From assembly GCA_045597645.1 (NCBI GenBank), contig JAZLKM010000048.1, forward strand, positions 1-64,000: a DNA stretch of 64,000 bases, given 5' to 3'. The DNA is from JAKSSE01 sp045597645. GTDB lineage: Bacteria > Bacillota > Clostridia > Lachnospirales > Lachnospiraceae. Below are positions 35,239-43,588 of the stretch, one piece after another. The notes beneath the pieces are model-generated. The model made no database searches. It was not told the origin of the DNA and was given only the letters and a program-made list of their open reading frames with translations. The first letter of the stretch is position 1. The number at the start of each line of letters is the position of its first letter. The position numbers were made by a program, and so were the translations under genes.

Positions 35239-35805
35239 ATGGCAAAAGTGACATTTAAGCCAGGCAATATGCTATATCCTGTGCCAGCTGTGCTAGTTAG
35301 CTGTGCAGGCAAGGATGGAAAAGCAAATCTGCTTACAGTTGCTTGGGCAGGTACGATTTGCACTAATCCCCCTATGGTTTCTATTTCTGTTAGACCAGAA
35401 AGATACTCATACCATATGATAGAAGAGACAGGGGAGTTTGTAATAAACTTGACTACAGAGGATTTGCTATTTGCTACAGACTATTGTGGGGTAAAAAGCG
35501 GAAGAGAAGTAGATAAGTTTAAGGAAATGAAGCTGACAAAACTTTTGTCAGAAAAAGTGAAGGCTCCAGGAGTAGCAGAAAGTCCGGTTAATATCGAGTG
35601 TAAAGTTGTCGATAAAAAGGAGTGGGGAAGCCATACAGAGTTTATGGCAGAAGTCGTAAACGTTACTGTGGATGATACTTACATGGACGAAAAAGGAAGA
35701 TTCGATTTGGGTGCGGCTCATTTGATAACCTACTCCCATGGAGAATATTATTCACTGGGATTACGAAAAGGAACATTTGGTTATAGCGTAAGAAAGAAAG
35801 GTTAA
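35239..35805 (+). CDS. flavin reductase-like FMN-binding protein
   Basis: The 188-residue protein is a split-barrel flavin reductase/flavoredoxin. PVPAVLVSCAGKDGKANLLTVAWAG and PPMVSISVRPERYSY are FMN-contact regions; GEFVINLTTEDL and HLITYSHGEYYSLG complete the fold. ATG 35239 with GGAGGT is chosen over the TTG at 35227. It is probably a cytosolic flavoprotein of unknown partner, followed 5 nt later by mscL. Confidence 0.88.
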   Translation: MAKVTFKPGNMLYPVPAVLVSCAGKDGKANLLTVAWAGTICTNPPMVSISVRPERYSYHMIEETGEFVINLTTEDLLFATDYCGVKSGREVDKFKEMKLTKLLSEKVKAPGVAESPVNIECKVVDKKEWGSHTEFMAEVVNVTVDDTYMDEKGRFDLGAAHLITYSHGEYYSLGLRKGTFGYSVRKKG

Positions 35806-35810
35806 ATGCT

Positions 35811-36188
35811 ATGAAAAAGTTTTTTAACGAATTTAAGGATTTTATTTCAAAAGGAAATGTAATGACAATGGCCGTTGGTATCATAATCGGTTCAGCATTT
35901 ACAGCCATCGTTAATTCTGTTGTTGGAGATATCATCACACCTGTTATTGGTCTTATCCTGGGAGGTATAGATTTTTCTGGAATTATGGTAACAGTAGGTG
36001 AAGCACAGATTTTGTTTGGTAATTTCATTCAGGCTGTGGTTACATTTGTGATAACTGCATTTGTGCTTTTCTTAATAGTAAAGGCATTTAATGCATTCCA
36101 GAAAAAGAAGGATGAGGAGCCGCCAAAACCGTCGAAGGAAGAGGAATTGCTTACTGAGATTAGAGATCTTCTTAAGGAAAAGAAATAG
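35811..36188 (+). CDS. mscL: MscL: large-conductance mechanosensitive channel
   Basis: The 125-residue protein has the MscL N-terminus (FKDFISKGNVMTMAVGIIIG), pore helix M1 with AFTAIVNSVVGDIITPVIG, a short periplasmic-side loop, M2 (VVTFVITAFVLFLIVKAFN), and a charged C-terminal helix. It protects the cell from osmotic downshock. Confidence 0.96.
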   Translation: MKKFFNEFKDFISKGNVMTMAVGIIIGSAFTAIVNSVVGDIITPVIGLILGGIDFSGIMVTVGEAQILFGNFIQAVVTFVITAFVLFLIVKAFNAFQKKKDEEPPKPSKEEELLTEIRDLLKEKK

Positions 36189-36213
36189 TGTTGGCATAAA
36201 ATAAGGGAAGAGA

Positions 36214-37710
36214 ATGTCATTTATATCTATAGATTTTTTAATATTTTTTCCAATAGTGGCAATCTTGTACTATGTGATTCCACGAAAAGCAAAGCATGTA
36301 TGGCTGCTTCTGTCGTCATACTTCTTTTATATGGGATGGAATCCGAAATATGCGCTTCTAATTCTTCTATCTACTGTAATTACCTACATTAGTGGAATAG
36401 CAATTCAAAGAGTAAATGATGCGCAGATAGATACAGCTGTAAAAGAAAAGAGGAGAAAACTGTGTGTGTTCTTAAGTTTTTTCACAAACTTAAGTATTTT
36501 GGCTTTCTTCAAATATGCTAATTTCGCCATAGCTAATATTAATAGCATACTTTCTGCAATGCACATAGAAGTAAAGGCACAATCATTAGATATTTTGCTT
36601 CCCGTAGGAATTTCATTTTACACGTTTCAGGCGCTCTCTTACACTATGGATGTTTATCGTGGAGAGATAAAGGCAGAGAGGAATTTTATTAGATACGCAC
36701 TCTTTGTGTCATTCTTCCCACAGCTTGTAGCAGGACCGATAGAGCGATCAAAAAATCTATTGAAGCAGATAAATGAAGAGCACAAATTTGATTTTGAGCA
36801 AGTAAGAGATGGCTTGATGCTCATGATATGGGGCTATTTTTTAAAAATGGTCATAGCAGATAGGATAGCTGTAATAGTTGACACAGTTTTTGGCAATGTT
36901 TATGCATACAGAGGAGCCTATTTTGTAGTGGCAACAGTATTATTTGCCATACAAATTTATTGCGATTTTGCAGGTTATTCGACAATAGCGGTTGGTGCCT
37001 CAAAAGTAATGGGATTTACTTTGATGGAGAATTTTAATGCTCCATATATGGCAAGATCGGTGGCAGATTTCTGGCGCAGATGGCATATATCGTTAACGAG
37101 CTGGTTCCGTGACTATTTGTACATACCACTTGGAGGAAATCGCAAGGGAAAAGCAAGAAAATGGATTAATATAATGATTGTTTTTCTCTTAAGCGGACTG
37201 TGGCACGGCGCAGAGTGGAGCTTTGTTCTGTGGGGAGGGCTTAATGGATTGTTCCAGATAATAGGAGCAGGATTAAAGCCTATTAGGGACAGAATAGTAG
37301 CGAAGTGTCATCTTGACAGGGAAAGCCTTAGCCATAAGTTGTTTCAAACTGTTGGGACATTTATACTTGTTGATTTTGCCTGGATTTTTTTCAGGGCAAA
37401 TAACGTAAAAGAAGCTTTCCATGTGATAGGAAGTATGTTCTCGTATTTTAACCCATGGGTGCTTACGGATGGTTCGTTGTACGAGCTGGGCTTATCTAGG
37501 CAGAACTTCACACTTATGATAATTGCAATACTAGTACTACTTATGGCTGACCTGCTCAAATATAGAGGTGTTGTGATTAGGAATGTGATTTATAAGCAGG
37601 AAGGCTGGTTCAGGTGGCTCGTGCTTGTATTTGCAGTGACGTTTATTTTGATATTTGGAGTTTGGGGATATGGATATGATGCTGCAGCATTTATCTATTT
37701 CCAGTTTTAG
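36214..37710 (+). CDS. MBOAT family O-acyltransferase (AlgI/DltB-like)
   Basis: The 498-residue polytopic protein has the MBOAT signatures: PVGISFYTFQALSYTMDVYRG, FPQLVAGPIER, DFWRRWHISLTSWFRDYLYIPLGG and the catalytic histidine in LSGLWHGAEW. It transfers acyl groups across the membrane to surface polymers. The following SGNH-like gene 7 nt downstream makes the usual two-component acylation pair. Confidence 0.94.
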   Translation: MSFISIDFLIFFPIVAILYYVIPRKAKHVWLLLSSYFFYMGWNPKYALLILLSTVITYISGIAIQRVNDAQIDTAVKEKRRKLCVFLSFFTNLSILAFFKYANFAIANINSILSAMHIEVKAQSLDILLPVGISFYTFQALSYTMDVYRGEIKAERNFIRYALFVSFFPQLVAGPIERSKNLLKQINEEHKFDFEQVRDGLMLMIWGYFLKMVIADRIAVIVDTVFGNVYAYRGAYFVVATVLFAIQIYCDFAGYSTIAVGASKVMGFTLMENFNAPYMARSVADFWRRWHISLTSWFRDYLYIPLGGNRKGKARKWINIMIVFLLSGLWHGAEWSFVLWGGLNGLFQIIGAGLKPIRDRIVAKCHLDRESLSHKLFQTVGTFILVDFAWIFFRANNVKEAFHVIGSMFSYFNPWVLTDGSLYELGLSRQNFTLMIIAILVLLMADLLKYRGVVIRNVIYKQEGWFRWLVLVFAVTFILIFGVWGYGYDAAAFIYFQF

Positions 37711-37717
37711 GTGAGAT

Positions 37718-39079
37718 ATGAAAAAGGATCATCAGGTAAGAAAATTCATATTGTCTGCATTGGCCTTTGTCATTGTCCTCGCCATGGTTGTGACATTGGC
37801 TTCGAATGTTGTAAAGAGAAAAGATAGTGACAAAAAATACAGAGACTTTTTTGAAGAAGAACAGGATTATGACATTATCTTCTTCGGCTCAAGTACTGTT
37901 ATGAATGGAATATATCCAATGGAGCTGTGGAAGGAATATGGGTATACCTCATATAATTTTGGGGGGCATGGTAATCATATACCAGTTTCGTATTGGATAT
38001 TTGAAAACGTCTTAGATTATAAGACACCTAAAATGGTTGTCGTTGATGTTTATTTTTTAGACAAAATGGATAAATACCGCACAGATGTGCAGCAGATGCA
38101 TCAGTCGCTGGATGCTTTTAGAATATCTCCGACTAAGTATTTGATGATAAGAGAGCTTTTTACAAAGGACAGTATGTTCTATGATAATAGGTTTGAATTT
38201 CTGTTTCCATTTGGCAGCTATCATGACAGATGGACAGAGCTTACCAGCGATGATTTCGATCCACAGTACAACACCATAAAGGGCGCAGAGATGCGAGTGG
38301 ATGTGGCTATATCCCAGGAGCCATCTTCAGTAAAGAAAGATGAGATGGACGATACATTTACTACTGGAAAGGCATATCTAGAAAGATGGATAGAGGAGTG
38401 TCAACGCAAAGGAATCGAGATTATGCTAATAAATCTGCCAAGAGCGGTGACAGATGAAGAGCAGGAATATGCGAACTCTGCGCAGCTAATAGCAGATAAA
38501 TATGGGATAAACTTTGTGAATTACACCTATGAAGACGTAGTAGATTACAGCCTTGATTTTTATGATACAGATGGCCATTTGAACCCATCTGGTGCGCGCA
38601 GCGTGACGAAAGCTATCGGAGAATATATATCAGAAAACTATGACATTGCTGATCATAGAGGTGACGCTTCATATGAGACCTGGCGGAGTGCAGAGGAATC
38701 ATATATTGAAGAAAAGATAGCCGTTTTAGATGCTCAAGAGTACCTTGAAACCTATCTGATGCTATTGAACGATGAGGATTTCCGCTGCACAATCGAAATC
38801 GCGGATAAAAATATCATAGACGGCGAAGCGAGAATAAATGACCTGATACAGAGATTATCATCAAACAACGAGAATGAAGTAATAACGGTATCAAATATTG
38901 AAAACGCAGATGTGGAATCAGAGGTTGAGCCAATAATATCTATCGAAGTCTATCGGAAAGACTCAGACGAATTGGTGTCTAATGCAGTATTTGGACATGC
39001 GTCTGTATATAAACCTAAAGATGAAAGCCTTGACTATGTTGTGTTCTATGCAAATGATAACTATATCAGGGCCGACTAG
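37718..39079 (+). CDS. SGNH/DltD-like acyl-handling protein
   Basis: The 453-residue protein has an N-terminal signal anchor (residues about 8-28) and an extracellular SGNH-like domain. Block I is FFGSSTVMNGIYP with the presumed nucleophile serine, and the Asp-His pair is in DTDGHLNPSG; FGGHGNHIPVSYW supplies a glycine block. It is likely to finish O-acetylation of a surface glycan with the MBOAT protein. About 100 extra C-terminal residues are unassigned. Its end overlaps the convergent glycosyltransferase gene by 4 nt. Confidence 0.78.
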   Translation: MKKDHQVRKFILSALAFVIVLAMVVTLASNVVKRKDSDKKYRDFFEEEQDYDIIFFGSSTVMNGIYPMELWKEYGYTSYNFGGHGNHIPVSYWIFENVLDYKTPKMVVVDVYFLDKMDKYRTDVQQMHQSLDAFRISPTKYLMIRELFTKDSMFYDNRFEFLFPFGSYHDRWTELTSDDFDPQYNTIKGAEMRVDVAISQEPSSVKKDEMDDTFTTGKAYLERWIEECQRKGIEIMLINLPRAVTDEEQEYANSAQLIADKYGINFVNYTYEDVVDYSLDFYDTDGHLNPSGARSVTKAIGEYISENYDIADHRGDASYETWRSAEESYIEEKIAVLDAQEYLETYLMLLNDEDFRCTIEIADKNIIDGEARINDLIQRLSSNNENEVITVSNIENADVESEVEPIISIEVYRKDSDELVSNAVFGHASVYKPKDESLDYVVFYANDNYIRAD

Positions 39080-40245
39080 GAGTATATGCCGCATTCAGAA
39101 AGCATTTGTGTAAAACAGACTTTAAAGCTATGATTTTCAGCAGCCTTACGGTGACCGTTGGCTGCTATTTCTTTGCGCTCTTTGTCATGGGACAGATAGT
39201 ACTCAATTTTGTTTTGAAGATCAGTGGCATCTTCAAAGTAGTCGTAGTCCTCTCCAGGTATAAAGTGTCTCGTCATATCAGACTGGTAATTTGATAAAAG
39301 AAACCCTCCTGCACCAAGGATATCCATGCAACGCAAAGGAATTCCGCTCACGATGCTTCGGAGCGAAATATTTATGTTGATTTTGCTTTCGTGAAATACC
39401 AACGGCATTTCACTATAGTAATCAGTTATCCCCATATTTGTAGCGTTGGGTATAACAGCATTTTTGTCCAAAGTAAAAAGTTTTAAGTCTGCGACTTCGG
39501 CGGCAGCAGTAAGTAAGCGCTTTCTCTCCATTTGAGTCATGCGCCTGCAGAGTACGTAATTAGCCAAAATATATTCAGGGGTCTCTATGCCATACTTTGA
39601 TTCGTCATATTTTAGAATCTTATTTGCATCCTTGGTAATCTCAGGAGTAAGCAGCTCCTCAATGAAACTATACCCCTGCACTTGGAGCTGACTTTCCATT
39701 AGTCCGTCAAGATATCCTTTGGTAAAGTCAGATATGCCATTTAGGCGTTCATAGAAATTATGATCCTCATTATATAAGGCGCCAACAAATGAGACGTCGC
39801 AGGTGACACGTCCTTTGTCGTAAGGCTTTTTAAGCATTACGTCTATAACGGTGCTGTTAACGGGCAGCGGAAGGTAGTGTATAGTTGGGATGCCCATTTT
39901 AGTCAGCTTGAAATATTCGTTGCTGTCAAATACGAAAATGTCGTTAGTGGGATATATGACGGTATACGAATACAAGAATACGTAAGGGGAATCGTATATG
40001 AACGATATGTACCTGATATTGGCCTGCTTACAGGCTTCAGCTAGCACAGGATAAAAATTAAACGAAAAAGCAAAATCAATGGAATTACCGTTGATAAAGT
40101 CTAAGCAGCTATCATTAAAATCCTTGCTGATACGTTGTTGGTAATCTTTGTGCATAAATTTATGAACGCTATGACCCATTTCTTCAAAAGTCATTATTGC
40201 GTCGACAGATCCAAAACAAGGCCAATCTAAAAATAGGATTCTCAT
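39076..40245 (-). CDS. CgeB/DUF3880-type glycosyltransferase
   Basis: The 389-residue protein has an N-terminal half of DUF3880 type (MRILFLDWPCFGS; FSFNFYPVLAEACK; FIYDSPYVFLYS) and a C-terminal GT1-like half with ISLRSIVSGIPLRCMDILGAGGFLLSNY and FHESKININIS. CgeB-like proteins modify spore coat glycoprotein in Bacillus and often lie near flagellin genes in clostridia. Flagellin or surface glycosylation is possible here. It overlaps the SDR gene (ATGA). Confidence 0.8.
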   Translation of the reverse strand: MRILFLDWPCFGSVDAIMTFEEMGHSVHKFMHKDYQQRISKDFNDSCLDFINGNSIDFAFSFNFYPVLAEACKQANIRYISFIYDSPYVFLYSYTVIYPTNDIFVFDSNEYFKLTKMGIPTIHYLPLPVNSTVIDVMLKKPYDKGRVTCDVSFVGALYNEDHNFYERLNGISDFTKGYLDGLMESQLQVQGYSFIEELLTPEITKDANKILKYDESKYGIETPEYILANYVLCRRMTQMERKRLLTAAAEVADLKLFTLDKNAVIPNATNMGITDYYSEMPLVFHESKININISLRSIVSGIPLRCMDILGAGGFLLSNYQSDMTRHFIPGEDYDYFEDATDLQNKIEYYLSHDKERKEIAANGHRKAAENHSFKVCFTQMLSECGIYS

Positions 40246-40907
40246 ATATATCCTCCGTCTATACCAACAATCTGCCCTGTCATGTAAACAGGGGCCTCAA
40301 TCATGCTTTTGCATAATTTTGCCACTTCAATCGCTGTTCCGGGGCGATTTGCTGGGATACCCTCTATGAATGCTTCTTTCTCCTCGTACGAGAGGTGGTC
40401 ATTCATTCGCGTGTCAATATATCCGGGTGCGATAGCGTTAACGCTTATACCGCTAGGGGCTAGTTCCTTTGCAAGAGCTTTTGTGAAGCCATTTACACCG
40501 GCTTTCGTTGCTGAATATGCTACCTCACATGAGGCTCCAACGTTTCCCCAAATGGAAGATATGAATATAATTCTACCGTTCTTAGCAGTAATCATATCGG
40601 GAATAACGGATTTTGAGAGATGAAAGCAAGACGATAAATTGACATTTATAATTTCGTCCCAGTCGCTGGTGGTCATATCCGTAAGCAACCCTGTCTTTGA
40701 TATACCTGCGCAGTGAACTAAGCCAAAGATAGGGCCGTTCTTGGCCCTTGCGGCTGATATGCATTCGTATATATTAGCAGGGTTTGAAAAATCACATACG
40801 GACCTGCCGGAAAATGAAGACACGATATAATTATTGTCAAGAAGGTGCTGGGCGACAGCTTTTCCAATACCACTAGATGCGCCAGTCACTATAATATGTT
40901 GTTGCAC
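40242..40907 (-). CDS. SDR family oxidoreductase (FabG-like)
   Basis: The 221-residue protein starts at GTG with AGGAG upstream. It has the NAD(P) loop TGASSGIGKAV, HCAGIS in place of NNAG, catalytic serine in ISSIWGNVGAS, and YSATKAG with Tyr and Lys, ending in GIDGGYI. It is a complete short-chain dehydrogenase. Coupling to the CgeB-like gene suggests a role in making or modifying a sugar or lipid donor, although FabG-like activity cannot be excluded. Confidence 0.9.
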   Translation of the reverse strand: MQQHIIVTGASSGIGKAVAQHLLDNNYIVSSFSGRSVCDFSNPANIYECISAARAKNGPIFGLVHCAGISKTGLLTDMTTSDWDEIINVNLSSCFHLSKSVIPDMITAKNGRIIFISSIWGNVGASCEVAYSATKAGVNGFTKALAKELAPSGISVNAIAPGYIDTRMNDHLSYEEKEAFIEGIPANRPGTAIEVAKLCKSMIEAPVYMTGQIVGIDGGYI

Positions 40908-40960
40908 TTTTTTTCTCCTGCTGCGTGAAAAAAAACCAAATATGTGATAAAATGATTTTA

Positions 40961-40976
40961 CCCCAATCTATTGGGG
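40961..40976 (+). other. small hairpin in the hpf leader
   Basis: CCCCAA and TTGGGG pair around TCTA, about 25 nt before the hpf start. No T run follows, so it is more likely an mRNA leader structure than a terminator. Confidence 0.5.
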
Positions 40977-41001
40977 AATTCAATTATAGGGGGTAATGCA
41001 C

Positions 41002-41529
41002 ATGAATATTATCATCACAGGCAGAAACATTGACCTTACAGACGGACTTAAGGAGGCTGCTATCTCAAAGCTGACTAAATTAGAGAAGTACTTCGCTCCT
41101 GAGACTGAAATTCATGTTACTTTGAGCGTTGAAAGGGAGCGCCAGAAAATTGAGGTTACAATTCCAGTAAAGGGAAGTATCATCCGTTCTGAGCAAGTGT
41201 CAAATGACATGTATGTATCAATTGACTTGGTAGAGGAGGTTATAGAGCGTCAGCTTAAGAGATATAAGAACCGTATTATTGAGCGTCAGCAAGCAGCTGA
41301 GAGCTTTAATAGAGAATTTGTTGAAAAGGATACTGATGCTGAAGAAGATATTCAGATTATTCGTACAAAGAAATTTGGCATAAAACCAATGTTCCCAGAG
41401 GATGCTTGTGTTCAGATGGAACTTTTAGGACATAATTTCTTTGTGTTTAGGAATGCTGATACAGACGAGGTTAATGTGGTATATAAGCGTAAGGGGGGTA
41501 CTTACGGACTTATTGAGCCAGAATTCTAA
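41002..41529 (+). CDS. hpf: long-form ribosome hibernation promoting factor
   Basis: The 175-residue protein has the HPF/YfiA N-terminal domain (MNIIITGRNIDLTDGLKE; KLTKLEKYFAPETEIHVTL) and the C-terminal dimerisation domain (IIRTKKFGIKPMFPEDACVQMELLGHNFFVFRN, ending YGLIEPEF), i.e. the long form that makes 100S ribosomes. ATG 41002 has better spacing from AGGGGG than ATG 40996. Confidence 0.96.
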   Translation: MNIIITGRNIDLTDGLKEAAISKLTKLEKYFAPETEIHVTLSVERERQKIEVTIPVKGSIIRSEQVSNDMYVSIDLVEEVIERQLKRYKNRIIERQQAAESFNREFVEKDTDAEEDIQIIRTKKFGIKPMFPEDACVQMELLGHNFFVFRNADTDEVNVVYKRKGGTYGLIEPEF

Positions 41530-41546
41530 TTTAATATATATGTGTG

Positions 41547-41575
41547 GCCGCTTCGTGTTGCGAAGCGGCTTTTTT
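41547..41575 (+). terminator. terminator after hpf
   Basis: GCCGCTTCG and CGAAGCGGC form a perfect 9-bp stem around TGTTG, followed by six T residues. Confidence 0.95.
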
Positions 41576-41591
41576 GTTAGGAGGGTGCGGT

Positions 41592-42140
41592 ATGTATGAA
41601 GAGTCTTTAGGGGAATTCATTAGATTTGCAAGAAAGGAGCGAGGGCTTTCAGTAAATCAACTTGCAGAGCATGCAAATTGCTCAGAATATTATTTAAAGA
41701 AAATTGAGCGGGGGGATTGTAACCCATCTAAAGATATGGGGATGAATATTTTGAAGCAGCTAGATTGCCAAGATATATCAATATCTGATTACCTGGTCGA
41801 TGGAACTCGTAATGTGGCGAGGCAGAAGTTTTTAAGGGTACTATCGAGAGGCAGAGAACTAGAACTTCTATATTGCATAATAGATAATGAAGAAATGAAG
41901 ACGTCAAAGCTATATGATAATAAAGCGATAATGGAATATGCGCAGGCATCGCTGGAATATGTTATAGAAGCTGATGGCAAGTATCTAAAGATAATATCTA
42001 GAAAAATATTATCAAAATATCCTGGATGGAATACGCTGATTGATGAAATAGAGAGAGTTGAAAGAGATCTTAATTTTAGTATGCAAGGAAAGTATTCATA
42101 TATGCATCAGCTGATAGAAAGTAAAAAAAACGCATGCTGA
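41592..42140 (+). CDS. XRE regulator, N-terminal part (split gene)
   Basis: ATG 41592 follows GGAGGG; the product has 182 residues. Residues 1-60 are an XRE helix-turn-helix (GEFIRFARKERGLSVNQLAEHA; YYLKKIERGDCNPS). The rest is helical and looks like the start of a TPR-type ligand domain (e.g. LLYCIIDNEEMKTS). It stops at an A8 run: zero-frame codons AAA AAC preceded by A form the slippery heptamer A_AAA_AAC at 42125-42131. A -1 shift would fuse it to the next frame to give a 326-residue XRE-TPR regulator. It lies between hpf and flgM. Confidence 0.8.
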   Translation: MYEESLGEFIRFARKERGLSVNQLAEHANCSEYYLKKIERGDCNPSKDMGMNILKQLDCQDISISDYLVDGTRNVARQKFLRVLSRGRELELLYCIIDNEEMKTSKLYDNKAIMEYAQASLEYVIEADGKYLKIISRKILSKYPGWNTLIDEIERVERDLNFSMQGKYSYMHQLIESKKNAC

Positions 42141-42571
42141 CAGTGACAGAGATAATGTGCATAATTGGACTGGGTGTAGGAGTTCTCACTGATGGAAACT
42201 ACGCACTGGCATCGTTGATATATCAAGAATTGATAGAGTATATTTTGCAGTACAAAGAGGCGAACGCTAGGATGATGCATTACCTGGCAGTAGCTTATTA
42301 CAATCTTGCGTTTGTAAAAATGGCAGAGAAGGATCTGAAAGAGGCAAAACGAATATGTAGAAAAGGCTGTAACGTATGTGAAAAAGGTGATTGTGGTATA
42401 TATGTGGCATTGGAATTGAAGCGAATGGTTATCTCAATAGATATAATGAGTGGTAATGCAAAAACAGAGGAGTTGGTACACAATTTGTATGATATTTATA
42501 AGGACGATATGTATCGTAATTACGAGGACTTTAACAGTTATGTGTATGACAGGCGTATGATAATGGCATAG
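42134..42571 (+). CDS. TPR-like C-terminal part of the split XRE regulator
   Basis: The frame is in -1 relation to the upstream XRE gene and overlaps it by 7 nt. The 145-residue product has no ribosome site of its own. LTVTEIMCIIGLGVGVLTDGNY followed by YLAVAYYNLAFVKMAEKDLKEAKRI has the helix pattern of the TPR domains that end many clostridial XRE regulators. It is either made by frameshifting at the A8 run, made by coupled re-initiation, or a remnant of a mutated gene. Confidence 0.68.
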   Translation: MLTVTEIMCIIGLGVGVLTDGNYALASLIYQELIEYILQYKEANARMMHYLAVAYYNLAFVKMAEKDLKEAKRICRKGCNVCEKGDCGIYVALELKRMVISIDIMSGNAKTEELVHNLYDIYKDDMYRNYEDFNSYVYDRRMIMA

Positions 42572-42620
42572 CGTAAAAAATTTTAATAATGAAAAAACGC
42601 AAAAAATATAAGAAAAGTAC

Positions 42621-42647
42621 TAAAGTTAGCGATTCGATATCCGATAA
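42621..42647 (+). promoter_or_regulatory. sigma-28 promoter of the flgM operon
   Basis: TAAA, 15 nt, TCCGATAA fits the sigma-28 consensus, about 55 nt before flgM. The operon encoding the anti-sigma factor is thus itself under sigma-28. Confidence 0.85.
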
Positions 42648-42701
42648 ATAGAGTGTAAAGCAATGGATGCCTTAGGATGAGGCGTCGGAAGGGAGACAGT
42701 T

Positions 42702-42980
42702 ATGCGTATAGAGGCTTACAACCAAATTGCACAGATATACGGTGCAAGTAAGGCTACCCAGACCGCAAAGACTAAGTCAGTAGGTATGGGATCCGATAAG
42801 GTGGAGATATCATCTTTCGGACGCGATTTGCAAGTTGCAAAGCAGGCTGTAGCAGAGACTTCGGATATCAGGGAAGATAAAGTTGCCGAGCTCAAATCCA
42901 GAATTGATGCAGGAACTTACAGTGTTGATACCGCAGACTTTGCCAGCGTATTGATGGCAAAATTCCAGGGAAATCTGTAA
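42702..42980 (+). CDS. flgM: FlgM anti-sigma-28 factor
   Basis: The 92-residue protein has the FlgM pattern: a variable, probably disordered N-terminus, SDKVEISSFGRDLQVAKQAV, and the C-terminal sigma-binding helices VAELKSRIDAGTYSVDTADFASVL. It holds sigma-28 inactive until exported through the completed hook. It heads the late flagellar operon. Confidence 0.95.
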   Translation: MRIEAYNQIAQIYGASKATQTAKTKSVGMGSDKVEISSFGRDLQVAKQAVAETSDIREDKVAELKSRIDAGTYSVDTADFASVLMAKFQGNL

Positions 42981-43007
42981 GAAGCATCGAGCTAGAGAGG
43001 AATCGAA

Positions 43008-43520
43008 TTGGCCAGTCTGATGGAAGAGCTCCTTAATGTTATGGAGCAAGAAAATGAGGGATATGAGAAGCTACTCATTTTCGCAGAAGAAAAGAAGCAG
43101 GCAGTAATAAAAGCACAGTTAGGTGACTTAGAAAACATTACTGCAAACGAGCAAGAGACAGCCGACATATTAAAGAGCCTTGAGTCAAAAAGGACTAGGA
43201 TTTTGAAGGATATGTCGGTGGTAATGGGCAAAGATTCTGAAATGCTGACTGTTACGCAGATAATAGAGATGCTAGACAGACAGCCGGCGGAGCAGCAGAG
43301 GCTTAAAGAGGCCAGAGACATACTTGTAGAAACCGCACGTAGAATGCATGTGGCAAATGAGCAGAATGAGAATCTCATCAGACAGGCATTAGAGATGGTT
43401 GAGTATGATTTAACTTTGGTTAAGAGCTTGAAGCAGGCTCCAGAGACTGCGAACTATGGTAGAAACGCCTACAGTACAGGCGATTTGCTTGGTAGCAGCG
43501 GATTTGATGCAAAGCAATGA
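43008..43520 (+). CDS. flgN: FlgN-like chaperone for hook-associated proteins
   Basis: The 170-residue protein is almost entirely helical. LMEELLNVMEQENEGYEKLLIFAEEKKQAVIKAQLGDLE is typical of FlgN, which binds FlgK and FlgL before export. TTG 43008 fits the AGAGAGG site; ATG 43020 is an alternative. It lies between flgM and flgK, as in many Firmicutes. Confidence 0.9.
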   Translation: MASLMEELLNVMEQENEGYEKLLIFAEEKKQAVIKAQLGDLENITANEQETADILKSLESKRTRILKDMSVVMGKDSEMLTVTQIIEMLDRQPAEQQRLKEARDILVETARRMHVANEQNENLIRQALEMVEYDLTLVKSLKQAPETANYGRNAYSTGDLLGSSGFDAKQ

Positions 43521-43588
43521 TTATCTTCTTGCCCGGTGATTAATACCGGGCATCTGAAGCTTGCTACTATTCAGGAAGCAGGTTCACC

